This document shows, one piece after another, positions 55,388-64,000 of a stretch of 64,000 bases of DNA (positions are counted from its first letter, which is position 1; every line of letters begins with the position of its first letter). Origin of the DNA: Natronincola ferrireducens. GTDB taxonomy: Bacteria; Bacillota; Clostridia; Peptostreptococcales; Natronincolaceae. Location of the stretch: positions 21,304 to 85,303 of the forward strand of contig NZ_FNFP01000008.1 of the NCBI RefSeq assembly GCF_900100845.1, in the 5' to 3' direction. A program made the position numbers and the translations under genes. The notes below the pieces were generated by a model. It saw nothing but the letters and a program-made list of their open reading frames with translations. It did no database searches and was not told the origin of the DNA.

Positions 55388-56740
55388 TCACTTTGTAATC
55401 GAATGTAGAAAAATATGTATTTTTTCCTCTGCATCTTTTAATACTTCTTCGGAATTTTTTTTCCCCAATACTCCTAAACGAATTTCATTCTGCAATATTT
55501 TGTCAATTTCATTCCAATGGGGATGGGGAGGAATGATTAGAACATTATCTAGATTATCATAAAGTGTAGTCATTAAAGGGTTTCCTTCATAAATGTTTCC
55601 TACAGTTTCTTTAACCGGGAATACCCCTAATCGATTTAATTCCTTTTGATATTTTTCATCAGCTAAATGTTTTATAAAGGCTACGCACATTTCTAGCTTT
55701 TTTTCATCCTGCTGTTTAGAAATTCCATAGGCACCTATACCGCTATTCATGGTAATTGGAACTCCTTCTTTGCCTATAGGATACGTAGCTATGTCATACT
55801 CAAATCCCACACCTTCATTTTTTAAATTCTCTAAAGCATTTAAAGCCCAAGTTCCTACAGGATATACGGCAATTTTTTGTTCTTTATAAAATGAAGTCCA
55901 CGCTGCGTTGGAAGTATTTTCACCAAAATTAGGAGGAGTTACTTCATATTTTTGTTTTAAATCTATAACTTTTTGTAGACCGGATAATGCCTTCTTGTCA
56001 GAAAAGCTATAATTAAAATTTTTATCGATTACTGTTCCTCCATCACTTAACAAAATTCCCCATATATTATAATAACCAGATTGTATAAAACTATGAAATC
56101 CAAAGTGGTCTATTTCCCCGTTGGGACTGCTGGAATAAGTCAGCTGTTGAAGCTTCTCTACAAACTCTTCATAGGTCCAGCTTCCATCCACTGGTGGTTC
56201 TACACCCCTTTCATAAAAGATATCTAGATTTAATACCATCGTATAGCTAGTCATCATCCATGGCATTGCCCATATCCTATCCTTGTAGGATACCCCCCTA
56301 ATAGCACTTTCTCTAAAACTATTTATTTCCTCTCCCGTTAAGTAGGGATCTATAGGTTCTAATACATCTTTACTTAAAATACTATAATCACTGCCTATTG
56401 GAACAATATCAGGCAATTGCCCCATTTTCACAGCAGTATCTACCTTTATTGGTCCTTTTTCCCAATCCAACGGCTTAAAGTCCACATATACTCCAGGATT
56501 TTTCTTTTCAAACTCCTGTATCTTTTCATAAATCCATTGGAAGCTGGTGCCAGTTTTTTTGTCTAGTCGGGGATAATCCCAAAAGGAAATAACTCCTGTC
56601 CATTCTTGCTGGCTTTGGTCAAGGTTGTAATCAATTTTTGTGGGGGGAAACCTAAGTAAATAAATAGGGCCTCCAATAATAAATACCAAAAGTAATATAT
56701 ATATAAATATACGAATCAATCTTTTATAAGCTTTTCTCAT
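55388..56740 (-). CDS. Orphan solute-binding protein with N-terminal membrane anchor
   Basis: Extracellular family 1 (sugar-type) binding protein of 450 residues. Residues 8-27 are hydrophobic (LIRIFIYILLLVFIIGGPIY). There is no lipobox, so it is probably held by an uncleaved helix. Fold motifs: PDIVPIGSDYSIL, DGSWTYEEFVEKL, WTSFYKEQKIAVYPVGTWA. No permease or ATPase gene is adjacent, so it works with a distant transporter or a sensor. Ligand unknown. Confidence 0.8.
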   Translation of the reverse strand: MRKAYKRLIRIFIYILLLVFIIGGPIYLLRFPPTKIDYNLDQSQQEWTGVISFWDYPRLDKKTGTSFQWIYEKIQEFEKKNPGVYVDFKPLDWEKGPIKVDTAVKMGQLPDIVPIGSDYSILSKDVLEPIDPYLTGEEINSFRESAIRGVSYKDRIWAMPWMMTSYTMVLNLDIFYERGVEPPVDGSWTYEEFVEKLQQLTYSSSPNGEIDHFGFHSFIQSGYYNIWGILLSDGGTVIDKNFNYSFSDKKALSGLQKVIDLKQKYEVTPPNFGENTSNAAWTSFYKEQKIAVYPVGTWALNALENLKNEGVGFEYDIATYPIGKEGVPITMNSGIGAYGISKQQDEKKLEMCVAFIKHLADEKYQKELNRLGVFPVKETVGNIYEGNPLMTTLYDNLDNVLIIPPHPHWNEIDKILQNEIRLGVLGKKNSEEVLKDAEEKIHIFLHSITK

Positions 56741-56990
56741 AAGAATCCCTCCTTATCTTCGGTGTATTCCCAAAACTCCCTCCGTCCCTTTATATGAGTA
56801 GGAATCTTAGGAATACATCATTGAAATAAATTGAGATATAATTCAAACAGAATCAAAATACCCTCTGGGTAAACAAACTAAGTGACTAACACGAAATCAA
56901 AGATTTCGGTTATCTACTTATGAATTAAGTCTCATTTTATGTCTATTCCTACCTATTATTTGTTATTCCTAGAGACAAAGCAGTAAAGTA

Positions 56991-57015
56991 AAAAAAGAGT
57001 ACACTAAGTACTCTT
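56991..57015 (-). terminator. Terminator of the moaA-MOSC operon
   Basis: AAGAGTAC/GTACTCTT stem (56995-57002 and 57008-57015) with a T-run on the minus strand. The right arm covers the MOSC stop codon. Confidence 0.8.
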
Positions 57016-57403
57016 ATATGTTAACTTTAGCTCCCTTTTTTACTAGACCTTCTTGTACTACCTTTCCAAAAAATATTTGTTGTCCAAGCGTACAGGAATG
57101 GTTTTTAGTAAAAGCTGGGCATTGTTGGTGGCATTTTTTTTCAATTTCTGTAATCTTAATCACTGCATCCCCTATGGTCAGTAAAGTATTTATAGTTATT
57201 TTTTCTAAGTCTATTCCTTTAATAACAAAGTTTGCTTTAAATTTAAAATGACAAAATCCTTTGATTATATCCTGGGTTAAGCTGTCATATCCCTTAGAAG
57301 TTATCAAGCTAATGTTTTCATCCTTAGAAGTTTGTAAAAATATTTCTTGATGATTTTTCCAGACATCATCTTTCTTTTTTGAAATTCCTTGGACAATCCA
57401 CAA
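57014..57403 (-). CDS. Stand-alone MOSC domain protein
   Basis: 129 residues, the length of the small YiiM-like/MOSC proteins that carry sulfur or handle Mo cofactor. The family-conserved Cys is likely CHQQC near residue 92. Start is a TTG at 57403 with GGAGGGTAGG ahead. It lies 5 bases after moaA, behind the same riboswitch. Exact function unproven. Confidence 0.78.
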   Translation of the reverse strand: MWIVQGISKKKDDVWKNHQEIFLQTSKDENISLITSKGYDSLTQDIIKGFCHFKFKANFVIKGIDLEKITINTLLTIGDAVIKITEIEKKCHQQCPAFTKNHSCTLGQQIFFGKVVQEGLVKKGAKVNI

Positions 57404-57408
57404 AGCGC

Positions 57409-58371
57409 CTACCCTCCAATTTCCGACATATTTCTTGTGCCTAATTGGAAATCCTCTGTATACAAATAATGCTGTTGGGGTTTGGCTAAAATGGATTCCT
57501 CTATAACCTTTGTTAGTTTATGGGGTTGATTTCTTATAATATTGAGGATGTCTATCTCTTGATTGCTGTGGAGACATGGCTTTAGTTTGCCATCACTGGT
57601 CATTCTAATCCTATTACATTCTTCACAAAAATGACTACTAATGGGGTTAATAAAGCCTATCTTTCCTTTAGCTCCAGGTATTTTATAATATTTTGCTGGA
57701 CTGGAGGTTTGATGGGCTAAAGGGATTAAATTGCCAATTTTCTTTTTAATGGCTTCATTTGAAATAAATCTTTCCGTTGCCCAATTACCGGCCTGCCCTA
57801 CTGGCATCAGTTCAATAAATCTTACTTCTATATTATCATCTGCTGTAAGTGCCACAAAGTCCTGTACATCCTCTTCATTGTAGCCACCTATAATAACAGT
57901 ATTTAATTTTACAGGGGTCATACCCAGTCTTAGAACTTCTTGTATGCCATCTAACACCATATTGACATCCCCACCTCTGGTAATTTCTCTATACTTTTCT
58001 GGTTTTAAAGAGTCAATACTGATGTTTACTCGTTTTAGCCCTGCCTCCTTTAAGTCCTTTGCATATTCTTTTAATAGTACTCCATTGGTGGTCATAGCAA
58101 TATCATTGATTCCTTCAATTTTTGATAAAGAGGCGATAAAATCTACAATCCCTTTTTTTACCAAAGGTTCACCTCCGGTAATCCTAATCTTGTTTATACC
58201 TAAAGATGCAGCAACCTTAGCTATTTCTGTAATCTCTTCAAAGGTCAACATATCTCTATGATTCTTTTTACAGACACCCTCCTCAGGCATGCAGTAGAGA
58301 CACCTTAAATTGCATAGATCCGTAATAGATATTCGCATATAATTAATCCTTCGATTGTAATTATCTCTCAT
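57409..58371 (-). CDS. moaA: GTP 3',8-cyclase MoaA
   Basis: Radical-SAM enzyme, first step of molybdopterin synthesis. Start at 58371 (MRDNYNRRINY) because GGGGTGAG lies before it; a longer frame to 58395 is open. CNLRCLYCMPEEG holds the radical-SAM CxxxCxxC cluster, and GITGGEPLV-like RITGGEPL follows. The C-terminal second [4Fe-4S] motif is CEECNRIRMT and later a lone Cys in KPCLHS. About 321 residues. Behind a predicted Moco riboswitch. Confidence 0.95.
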   Translation of the reverse strand: MRDNYNRRINYMRISITDLCNLRCLYCMPEEGVCKKNHRDMLTFEEITEIAKVAASLGINKIRITGGEPLVKKGIVDFIASLSKIEGINDIAMTTNGVLLKEYAKDLKEAGLKRVNISIDSLKPEKYREITRGGDVNMVLDGIQEVLRLGMTPVKLNTVIIGGYNEEDVQDFVALTADDNIEVRFIELMPVGQAGNWATERFISNEAIKKKIGNLIPLAHQTSSPAKYYKIPGAKGKIGFINPISSHFCEECNRIRMTSDGKLKPCLHSNQEIDILNIIRNQPHKLTKVIEESILAKPQQHYLYTEDFQLGTRNMSEIGG

Positions 58372-58403
58372 TATCTCACCCCTATATATAGTCAAAATAT
58401 TTA

Positions 58404-58432
58404 AAAAGCTAGTCCCAAAAGGACTAGCTTTT
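58404..58432 (-). terminator. Terminator of the riboswitch expression platform
   Basis: 12-bp stem AAAAGCTAGTCC/GGACTAGCTTTT with a five-base loop, then T-rich sequence, about 33 bases before the moaA start. Stem arms 58404-58415 and 58421-58432. Regulates read-through into moaA. Confidence 0.85.
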
Positions 58433-58436
58433 ATAA

Positions 58437-58545
58437 GTTCTAGTTAGTTTCCTTTTCAAATACGGGAGGCATGGAAATTTCTTTTCATACCCATAGGCTC
58501 CTTCTCCTAGACCTTTGCCCTTAGAGATAGTAGCTCGGAAAATCT
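58437..58545 (-). ncRNA. Predicted Moco/Tuco riboswitch
   Basis: The minus-strand leader of moaA has GGTATG and CATGCC pairing around a loop, followed by TCCCGTATTTGAAAAGG. This matches the conserved core of the molybdenum cofactor (MOCO) RNA motif as I remember it from the E. coli moaA leader (GCCTCCCGTATCTGGAAAGG). Its 3' end leads straight into the terminator hairpin at 58404-58432. A tungsten cofactor (Tuco) reading is equally possible. Identification is by eye, without a covariance model. Confidence 0.7.
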
Positions 58546-58584
58546 ATTGTTTTTTATTGATATTTATTAATTATTATAGCATTT

Positions 58585-59373
58585 TCATTGGTCAATTAAA
58601 ACATTTTTTTTATTATTGTAAATATTTAATCTTTTTCCTCTTGCAAATCCGATTAAAGTTATGTTTAGAGCTTTTGCAATATTAACTGAAAGGTCTGTAG
58701 GAGCTGATCTAGATATAATAAAAGGAATTTTTCTTTTACTAGTTTTAATAATCATTTCAGAAGAGATTCTACCAGTTGTTATCAGGAGTTTATCAACTAA
58801 ATCCATATCCTTTAGAAAGGCTTCCCCAATTACTTTATCTAAGGCATTATGTCTGCCTACATCTTCATGAAATAGCAGCACTTCATGTCTATTACAAAGA
58901 GCACAGGCGTGTACCCCCCCTGTTTCTTTAAATAAATTTGACATTTCATTTAGCTGACTAGATAAATCCCAAATTTCTTCTGCCTTTACCTTTATTTCAT
59001 TTTTTATGGCTTCAGATCCTAAAGAATCCAGTACATTATAAAATACCGTTCCCTTTCCACAACCAGTTGTTACTGTTCTTTTACCAAATAGTTTTTCTGC
59101 AAAAGGAGATTTATTTTTAACCACTACATAACCATGTCCTTTTTCTTCATTTATATATATGCTTTCGATTTGTTCCTTAGACTTAATAATTCCCTCTGAG
59201 ATTAAAAAGCCCACTGCTAAATAATCCAATCCTTTAGGGGAACATAACAAAGTAATAAACTCTTCGCCATTTATAAATATGGTAAAGGGATATTCTGTAA
59301 TAACTACATCTTCAACTGTCTCCCTTGTATATCCTTTTATTCTATCGATGACTATTTCTTTTGTATAGGACAT
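58585..59373 (-). CDS. fdhD: Formate dehydrogenase accessory sulfurtransferase FdhD
   Basis: Transfers sulfur from IscS to the Mo/W cofactor of formate dehydrogenase. 262 residues, normal length. HACALC near residue 160 contains the CxxC pair needed for sulfur transfer, and EDVGRHNALDKVIG is the family signature. It lies upstream of moaA, on the same strand, with the riboswitch in between. Confidence 0.94.
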   Translation of the reverse strand: MSYTKEIVIDRIKGYTRETVEDVVITEYPFTIFINGEEFITLLCSPKGLDYLAVGFLISEGIIKSKEQIESIYINEEKGHGYVVVKNKSPFAEKLFGKRTVTTGCGKGTVFYNVLDSLGSEAIKNEIKVKAEEIWDLSSQLNEMSNLFKETGGVHACALCNRHEVLLFHEDVGRHNALDKVIGEAFLKDMDLVDKLLITTGRISSEMIIKTSKRKIPFIISRSAPTDLSVNIAKALNITLIGFARGKRLNIYNNKKNVLIDQ

Positions 59374-59835
59374 CTTACCCCTCCTAAAGCTATAATTTTA
59401 TTTTTAATTCCTTGGATTATTCATAGTATAATTATATCATATTATTCATTCCATCATTAAGGTTTGTAACAAATCTCTATAATATTTGCTTTTATTCCCT
59501 ACTTTATTTATTTTTCTCCCAGTAGTAAGTTTGTTATTTTTTATATTTTTACTATTCCCATGCTGTTATTTAATCTATTTATCCATGGTAAATAGTATAG
59601 GTTATTACTAGAAATGTTTTATTGAAAAAGCTCCCTATGACAATTTTATAATTTAGGATAACAAAAATCTATAAAGAAATTGTTTAAATTCCATATGTTT
59701 GGGTGTTAAAGCCTTATATTGATATTTTCTATTACTTAATATTTATTTTGTTCATTTTCTTTACAGTTTTTCAAAAACATGGTATCTTAAAAGTATGTTA
59801 AAACTTTATTAAAGATTAAGGAGGAGTTTTGTCTT
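59374..59835. other. Divergent intergenic region fdhD / rubrerythrin-like gene
   Basis: 462 bases, very AT-rich, no gene seen. It contains the promoter at 59760-59788 for the plus-strand gene, and the fdhD promoter somewhere in 59374-59500 (not pinned down). Confidence 0.5.
59760..59788 (+). promoter_or_regulatory. Predicted promoter of the rubrerythrin-like gene
   Basis: TTTACA at 59760-59765 and TATCTT at 59783-59788 are spaced 17 bp. AAGGAGG follows at about 59818, ten bases before the ATG. Confidence 0.6.
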
Positions 59836-60333
59836 ATGAAAAACACATTAAGCATATTAAAGTATGCTATGGAAATGGAAAAACAAGGCTATGAATTTTT
59901 TAAAAGCAATGCCTCAAAGATGTCTTTAGCAAGTGCCAAACAGATGTTTGAAAAGCTAGCTGATGTAGAAATGGATCACTATAACTATTTAAAAGAACAG
60001 GTTGAGTACATAGAGGCAAACAACGAAGTTAAAGAAGTGGAGTTTGACTTAGATAGAGAAAGAGATTTATTTGATGAAAGAGCTGAAAAGGAATTGCTAG
60101 ATAAAACTATTGGTGAGTCTATGACTCCTGATTTAACAGTTCTAAGAACTGCTTATCTAATAGAAAAGGATTATGCAGAATTCTATAGAAAGGCCGCTAA
60201 GGAAACAGATGATCCTAAGGCTAAAAAGCTTTTTGAAGCACTAGCCCAATGGGAGGATGGTCATGAAAAGCTATTTAAACAGGAATACGACCGGCATATG
60301 GAAGAATACATGAATCAACCTTGGGGCGGTTAA
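59836..60333 (+). CDS. Rubrerythrin-like ferritin-fold protein
   Basis: Soluble di-iron protein of 165 residues built as two homologous helical pairs. Metal-ligand patterns are EMEKQGYEFF, DVEMDHYNYL, LIEKDYAEFY and WEDGHEKLF (Glu and ExxH type). There is no C-terminal rubredoxin CxxC domain, so electron supply would come from elsewhere. Role probably in peroxide or iron handling in an anaerobe. Plus-strand gene between two minus-strand formate genes, with its own promoter. Confidence 0.85.
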   Translation: MKNTLSILKYAMEMEKQGYEFFKSNASKMSLASAKQMFEKLADVEMDHYNYLKEQVEYIEANNEVKEVEFDLDRERDLFDERAEKELLDKTIGESMTPDLTVLRTAYLIEKDYAEFYRKAAKETDDPKAKKLFEALAQWEDGHEKLFKQEYDRHMEEYMNQPWGG

Positions 60334-60348
60334 AGGATTTCAAAAAAC

Positions 60349-60371
60349 GAAGAGGTCATTTTGACCTCTTC
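60349..60371. terminator. Bidirectional terminator
   Basis: GAAGAGGTCA (60349-60358) pairs with TGACCTCTTC (60362-60371) around a three-base loop, flanked by A-run and T-run. Shared by the rubrerythrin-like gene and the formate dehydrogenase gene. Confidence 0.9.
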
Positions 60372-60376
60372 ATTTT

Positions 60377-63052
60377 TTATGCCAGCTTTTCTACTTTAAC
60401 ACCAGTTACCTTTAGTCCAGGTATTTTACAGTATTTATCTAGGTCTTCATCATTGGTGAGCACATTAGCACCCTCTCCCCAATGGAATGGTATAAATAGT
60501 ACATTTTCATCTACAATGTCTGTTACTTTAGCTTTTATTGTAATCTCTCCTCTTCGGGAGGCTACTTTGATAGTTTCTCCATCTTCTATGCTTTTAGCCG
60601 CTGCAAGCTTTGAATTTATTTCTACATAGGCTTCTGGAGCAATATTATTAATTCCTTCTGTTTTACCAGTCATAGTTCTGGTATGGTATTGATATAAAAT
60701 ACGTCCTGTTGTTAGGACCAATGGATACTCTTCACTATTTAACTCATTGGATTCTACAAATTCAACTGGTTTCAATAATCCAGCACCCCTAGCAGGCTTA
60801 CCACCATGTAGGAACTTAGTTCCTGGATGATCTTCTGTTGGACATGGCCATTGAATACCTACCTCTTCGATTCTTTCATAGGTAATTCCAGCATATTGTG
60901 GTGTAACGGTTCTAATTTCTTGGAATACTTCTTCTACATTATTGTATTTCTTATCATACCCTAGCTTATTCATTAGCTCCATAAAGATTACCCAGTCGGG
61001 CTTAGCTTCTCCTACAGGTTCCACCGCTTTTCTTACCCTTTGGACTCTTCTTTCAGTATTAACAAAGGTACCATCCTTTTCAGCAAATACAGCAGCTGGT
61101 AATACAACATCTGCTAACTCTGCTGTTTCTGTTAGGAAAATATCCTGTACTACGACAAAGGCTTTTTCCAGTGCCTTTTTAACATGCTTTGTATTTGGAT
61201 CCGATACCATTGGATTTTCTCCAAAGATATAAAGCATCTTAACGTCCCCAGCTTCAGCTCCATGCATGATTTCTGGAATTGTTAAACCAGGCTTATCGGA
61301 AAGCTTCACTTCCCAAGCAGCTTCAAATTTTTCTAATACAGCTGGGTTATTTACTGGTTGATATCCTGTCATTACATTTGGTAAAGCCCCCATATCACAG
61401 GCACCCTGAACATTATTTTGACCCCTTAATGGATTCACACCAGTACCTTCTCTACCTAGATTGCCGGTTACTAAAGCTAAATTCGATAAACTTATTACAT
61501 TTTCTGTTCCATTATGATGTTGGGTAACCCCCATACAGTATAAAATGCTCCCTTTATTGGCTTCAGCATAAAGTCTTGCGGCTTTACGAATATCCTCAGC
61601 ATCAACCCCACAGATTTCTGCAACCTTTTCTGGAGTGTATTTAGCCACAACCTCTTTTAATGCCTCAAAGCCTTCTGTATTTTCTTCAATGTATTTTTTG
61701 TTTTCTAAGCCCTCTTGTAAAATAACATTTACCATAGCATTAGATAATGCTATCGTTGTACCAGGCTTAATTTTAAGGAATACGTCAGCATCCTTTGCAA
61801 GCTCAATTTCTCTAGGATCTGCTACGATTAGTTTTGCTCCCTTATGTCTTACCGCCTGCTTAATTTGAGCACCTATAACAGGATGACTTTCTGTTGTATT
61901 TGAACCCGTTACAAAGATTGTATCGGCTTCTTTAATTTCTGCTACACTATTTGTCATAGCTCCACTACCTAATGTAGTTGCAAGACCTGCAACTGTAGAG
62001 CTGTGTCAGAGGCGGGCACAATGGTCAATATTATTGGTACCAATAACTCCCCTCATAAGCTTCATCATTAAATAGTTTTCTTCTGTTAAACCTCTAGCCG
62101 ATGAAAATCCAGCTATGGCATCAGGACCATTCTCTTCTTTTACTTCTTTAACTTTACTGGTAATTACTTCATAGGCTTCTTCCCATGTAGCTTCTTCTAG
62201 CTTCCCATTTTTTCTAACCAGTGGCTTCTTTAAACGATCTGGATGACCTACAAAGTTGTAAGAAAATCTTCCCTTTACACAAAGTAGTCCATCGTTGGAA
62301 GGTCCATCAGCTGGTAAAACCTCCACAATTTTGTTGTCCTTTACTAATAAATCCATTTGACAGCCAACACCACAATAGGAACAAGTAGTTCTTGTGGATT
62401 TTGTTTCCCAATATCTAAATTTTTCTTTACTCTTAGGCATCAATGCTCCCACAGGACAAACGGATACACAATTACCACAGGATACACATGTAGAATGCTC
62501 AAGTCCTCTTTCAAAGGGTGTTGCAATATGGGTATCAAAACCTCTTACAGCAAATCCTATAGCATCTGTATTTTGTAATTGAGAGCATACATAAACACAT
62601 TTCCCACAAAGAATACATTTTTCTTGGTCACTATAGTAAAATTGATTACTTTTATCTATTTCAAAAGTCTTTCTATCTCCCTCAAAGGAAGATTCTTTAA
62701 TATCATATTTATAGCATAAATCCTGTAAAGTACATCTACCTGCCTTCTCACAGGTTAAACAATCTAATGGATGGTTTGCCAATAATAGGTCTAAAATTTC
62801 CTTCCTAGCTGTAACAACTGGTTCACTTTCTGTATAAACCTCCATACCTTCCCCTGCCGGAGTACAGCAAGCTGTTGGCAGATTTCTTGCCCCCTTCACT
62901 TCTACTACACAAATCCTACAGGAACCATGGGGTTTAAGTCTTTCATCATGACAAAAGGTTGGTATATCTACGCCAATTTTTTTCGCTGCCTGAAGTATAG
63001 TTGAGCCTTCTTCAACCTGTACTTCAAAGCCATTTATTTTTAAGGTGATCAT
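60377..63052 (-). CDS. fdhA: Selenocysteine formate dehydrogenase catalytic subunit
   Basis: One gene of 892 codons (891 residues), interrupted at 62006-62008 by TGA which reads as selenocysteine 349 in HCARL-Sec-HSSTVAGLA. Domains in order: N-terminal [2Fe-2S] (HDERLKPHGSCRIC), a His-Cys type iron-sulfur site, two [4Fe-4S] ferredoxin clusters (CILCGKCVYVC, CVSCGNCVSVCP), the Mo-bis-PGD [4Fe-4S] motif CSYCGVGCQMDLLVK, then the Mo domains. Matches NAD-dependent/electron-bifurcating Fdh rather than E. coli FdhF. Partner NuoF-like gene lies upstream. Confidence 0.94.
61955..62008 (-). other. SECIS element after the selenocysteine UGA
   Basis: Bacterial SECIS hairpin immediately following the UGA. 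The apical stem AGUUGCA/UGCAACU (plus-strand 61988-61994 and 61976-61982) closes the five-base loop GGUCU, the same loop as recalled for E. coli fdhF. A lower stem AGCUC/GAGCU is also present. Confidence 0.85.
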
Positions 63053-63102
63053 CCTTCATCCTCCTTTAGCTTTTTGGTGTCCAACGGTTGATATATAATA
63101 TA

Positions 63103-64000
63103 TTAACCCTTTATAATAGCTTTAAATGGACAGGCCGACAAACACGCCCCACACTTAATACATGTATCTGTATCAATAACATATACTTCTTTACCCTTCA
63201 CACCACTAATACAATTAACAGGACATTTTGTTGCACAAATACCACATTTCTTACATAGCTCAGGTATAACCTTATATTGTAAGAGGGCTTGGCACACCCC
63301 TGCAGGACATTTCTTTTCATTAACATGGGCTTCATATTCATGTTTAAAGTACTTTAAGGTTGATAATACTGGATTTGGTGCCGTCTGACCTAAGCCGCAT
63401 AGGGAAGCAGATTTAATTGTAGTTGCTAAGGTTTGTAGCTTATCTATGTCGTCTATAGTACCTTTGCCCTCCGTTATTTTGTCTAGTAGTTCCAGCATTC
63501 TCTTTGTACCTTCACGACATGGTGTACATTTCCCACAGGATTCTTCAACGGTGAAATCCAAGAAAAATCTTGCAATATCCACCATACAGTTATCCTCATC
63601 CATTACAATCATACCTCCAGAACCCATCATAGATCCCAAGGCAATTAAATTTTCATAATCAATGGGTGTATCAATATACTCTGCTGGAATACATCCTCCT
63701 GAAGGTCCTCCTGTTTGGACTGCTTTGAAGGCCTTTCCATCTGGAATTCCTCCACCTATTTCATAAATAGCCTCCCTTAGGGTAGTTCCCATAGGAATTT
63801 CTAGTAATCCTGTATTGTTAATTTTACCTCCTAAAGCAAACACCTTAGTTCCTTTAGATTTTTCTGTTCCTATACTGGCAAACCACTCTGCTCCCTTTAG
63901 GATAATCTGAGGGATGTTTGCATAGGTTTCTACGTTATTTAATAGGGTTGGTTTATCCCAGATTCCTTTATGGGCAGGGAATGGCGGTCTTGGTCTAGGC
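63103..64000 (-). CDS. NuoF-like diaphorase subunit of the formate dehydrogenase (partial)
   Basis: The 5' end lies beyond the window; the visible frame is open to 64000 ([20 protein letters not shown]). A GTG at 63843 is not the start. The visible part covers the end of the NADH/FMN domain, the SLBB domain, the [12 protein letters not shown] [4Fe-4S] site and a C-terminal 2[4Fe-4S] extension ([29 protein letters not shown]). This is the HydB/FdhB-type subunit that gives formate dehydrogenase NAD reduction. 50 bases separate it from fdhA. Confidence 0.92.
   Translation of the reverse strand, partial: PRPRPPFPAHKGIWDKPTLLNNVETYANIPQIILKGAEWFASIGTEKSKGTKVFALGGKINNTGLLEIPMGTTLREAIYEIGGGIPDGKAFKAVQTGGPSGGCIPAEYIDTPIDYENLIALGSMMGSGGMIVMDEDNCMVDIARFFLDFTVEESCGKCTPCREGTKRMLELLDKITEGKGTIDDIDKLQTLATTIKSASLCGLGQTAPNPVLSTLKYFKHEYEAHVNEKKCPAGVCQALLQYKVIPELCKKCGICATKCPVNCISGVKGKEVYVIDTDTCIKCGACLSACPFKAIIKG

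Noticed and set aside
62006..62008. TGA as a true stop codon ending a 348-residue protein
   Set aside because: The frame continues as a formate dehydrogenase, the residue lies at the known selenocysteine site, and a SECIS hairpin with the GGUCU loop follows directly.
63841..63843. GTG as the start of the NuoF-like gene
   Set aside because: The frame stays open to the window edge with family-specific residues upstream, so the gene begins outside.

Overview
The window looks like the chromosome of an anaerobic, spore-forming, low-GC Clostridia, with an Alkaliphilus/Clostridiaceae-like style. Supporting features are a strongly AT-rich sequence, a GerMN sporulation/germination lipoprotein-type gene, the clostridial core order murB-rapZ-yvcK-whiA and dnaE-pfkA-pyk, a selenocysteine formate dehydrogenase, a histidine-fermentation cluster and BMP/nucleoside ABC uptake. 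Genus is inference only. Almost every gene lies on the minus strand. Only the GerMN gene, a DUF1540 peptide and a rubrerythrin-like gene are on the plus strand. No tRNA, rRNA, CRISPR array or intact transposase was seen.

Layout by region. 1-4 kb: rlmD-type methyltransferase, GerMN protein, fxsA and a YbgC-like thioesterase. 4-9 kb: complete branched-chain amino acid ABC operon (livJHMGF). 9-15.7 kb: pyk, pfkA, a DUF2007-like peptide and dnaE, preceded by a small unassigned frame coupled to dnaE. 15.9-23.6 kb: nucleoside scavenging block with a Crp/Fnr regulator, BmpA-type binding protein, a double ABC ATPase, two permeases, an odd flavoprotein lacking one active-site Cys, and a nucleoside phosphorylase. 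23.8-27.8 kb: accessory genes of the selenium-dependent molybdenum hydroxylase (SDMH) system. 27.8-32 kb: an ammonia-lyase homologue without the usual Ala-Ser-Gly triad, remnants of a xanthine-dehydrogenase-type enzyme and of a glycine betaine binding protein, and a BCCT transporter. 32-39.3 kb: two tandem giant SARP/BTAD-AAA-TPR regulators and a soluble MCP-like protein. 39.3-41.9 kb: a YjiH-type membrane protein bracketed by a long inverted repeat. 41.9-48.7 kb: hutU, ftcD, hutI, fhs, fchA. 48.8-56.7 kb: HD-GYP, whiA, DUF1540, NUDIX, yvcK, rapZ, murB and an orphan solute-binding protein. 57-64 kb: MOSC, moaA (behind a predicted Moco/Tuco riboswitch), fdhD, a rubrerythrin-like gene, a selenocysteine formate dehydrogenase and the 3' part of a NuoF-like partner.

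How it fits together. Histidine can be taken through urocanate and imidazolonepropionate to formiminoglutamate. FtcD and FchA pass the one-carbon unit to tetrahydrofolate, and Fhs run in reverse yields formate plus ATP. The formate dehydrogenase at the right end could use the formate, and moaA, MOSC and fdhD supply its cofactor. The SDMH accessory genes belong to the same Mo/Se theme, but their hydroxylase is reduced to a fragment here. The accessory block of about 33 kb (about 15.9-49 kb) sits between whiA and dnaE, which I recall as close neighbours in many Clostridia. It carries pseudogenes and repeats, as expected for a region that gains and loses genes.
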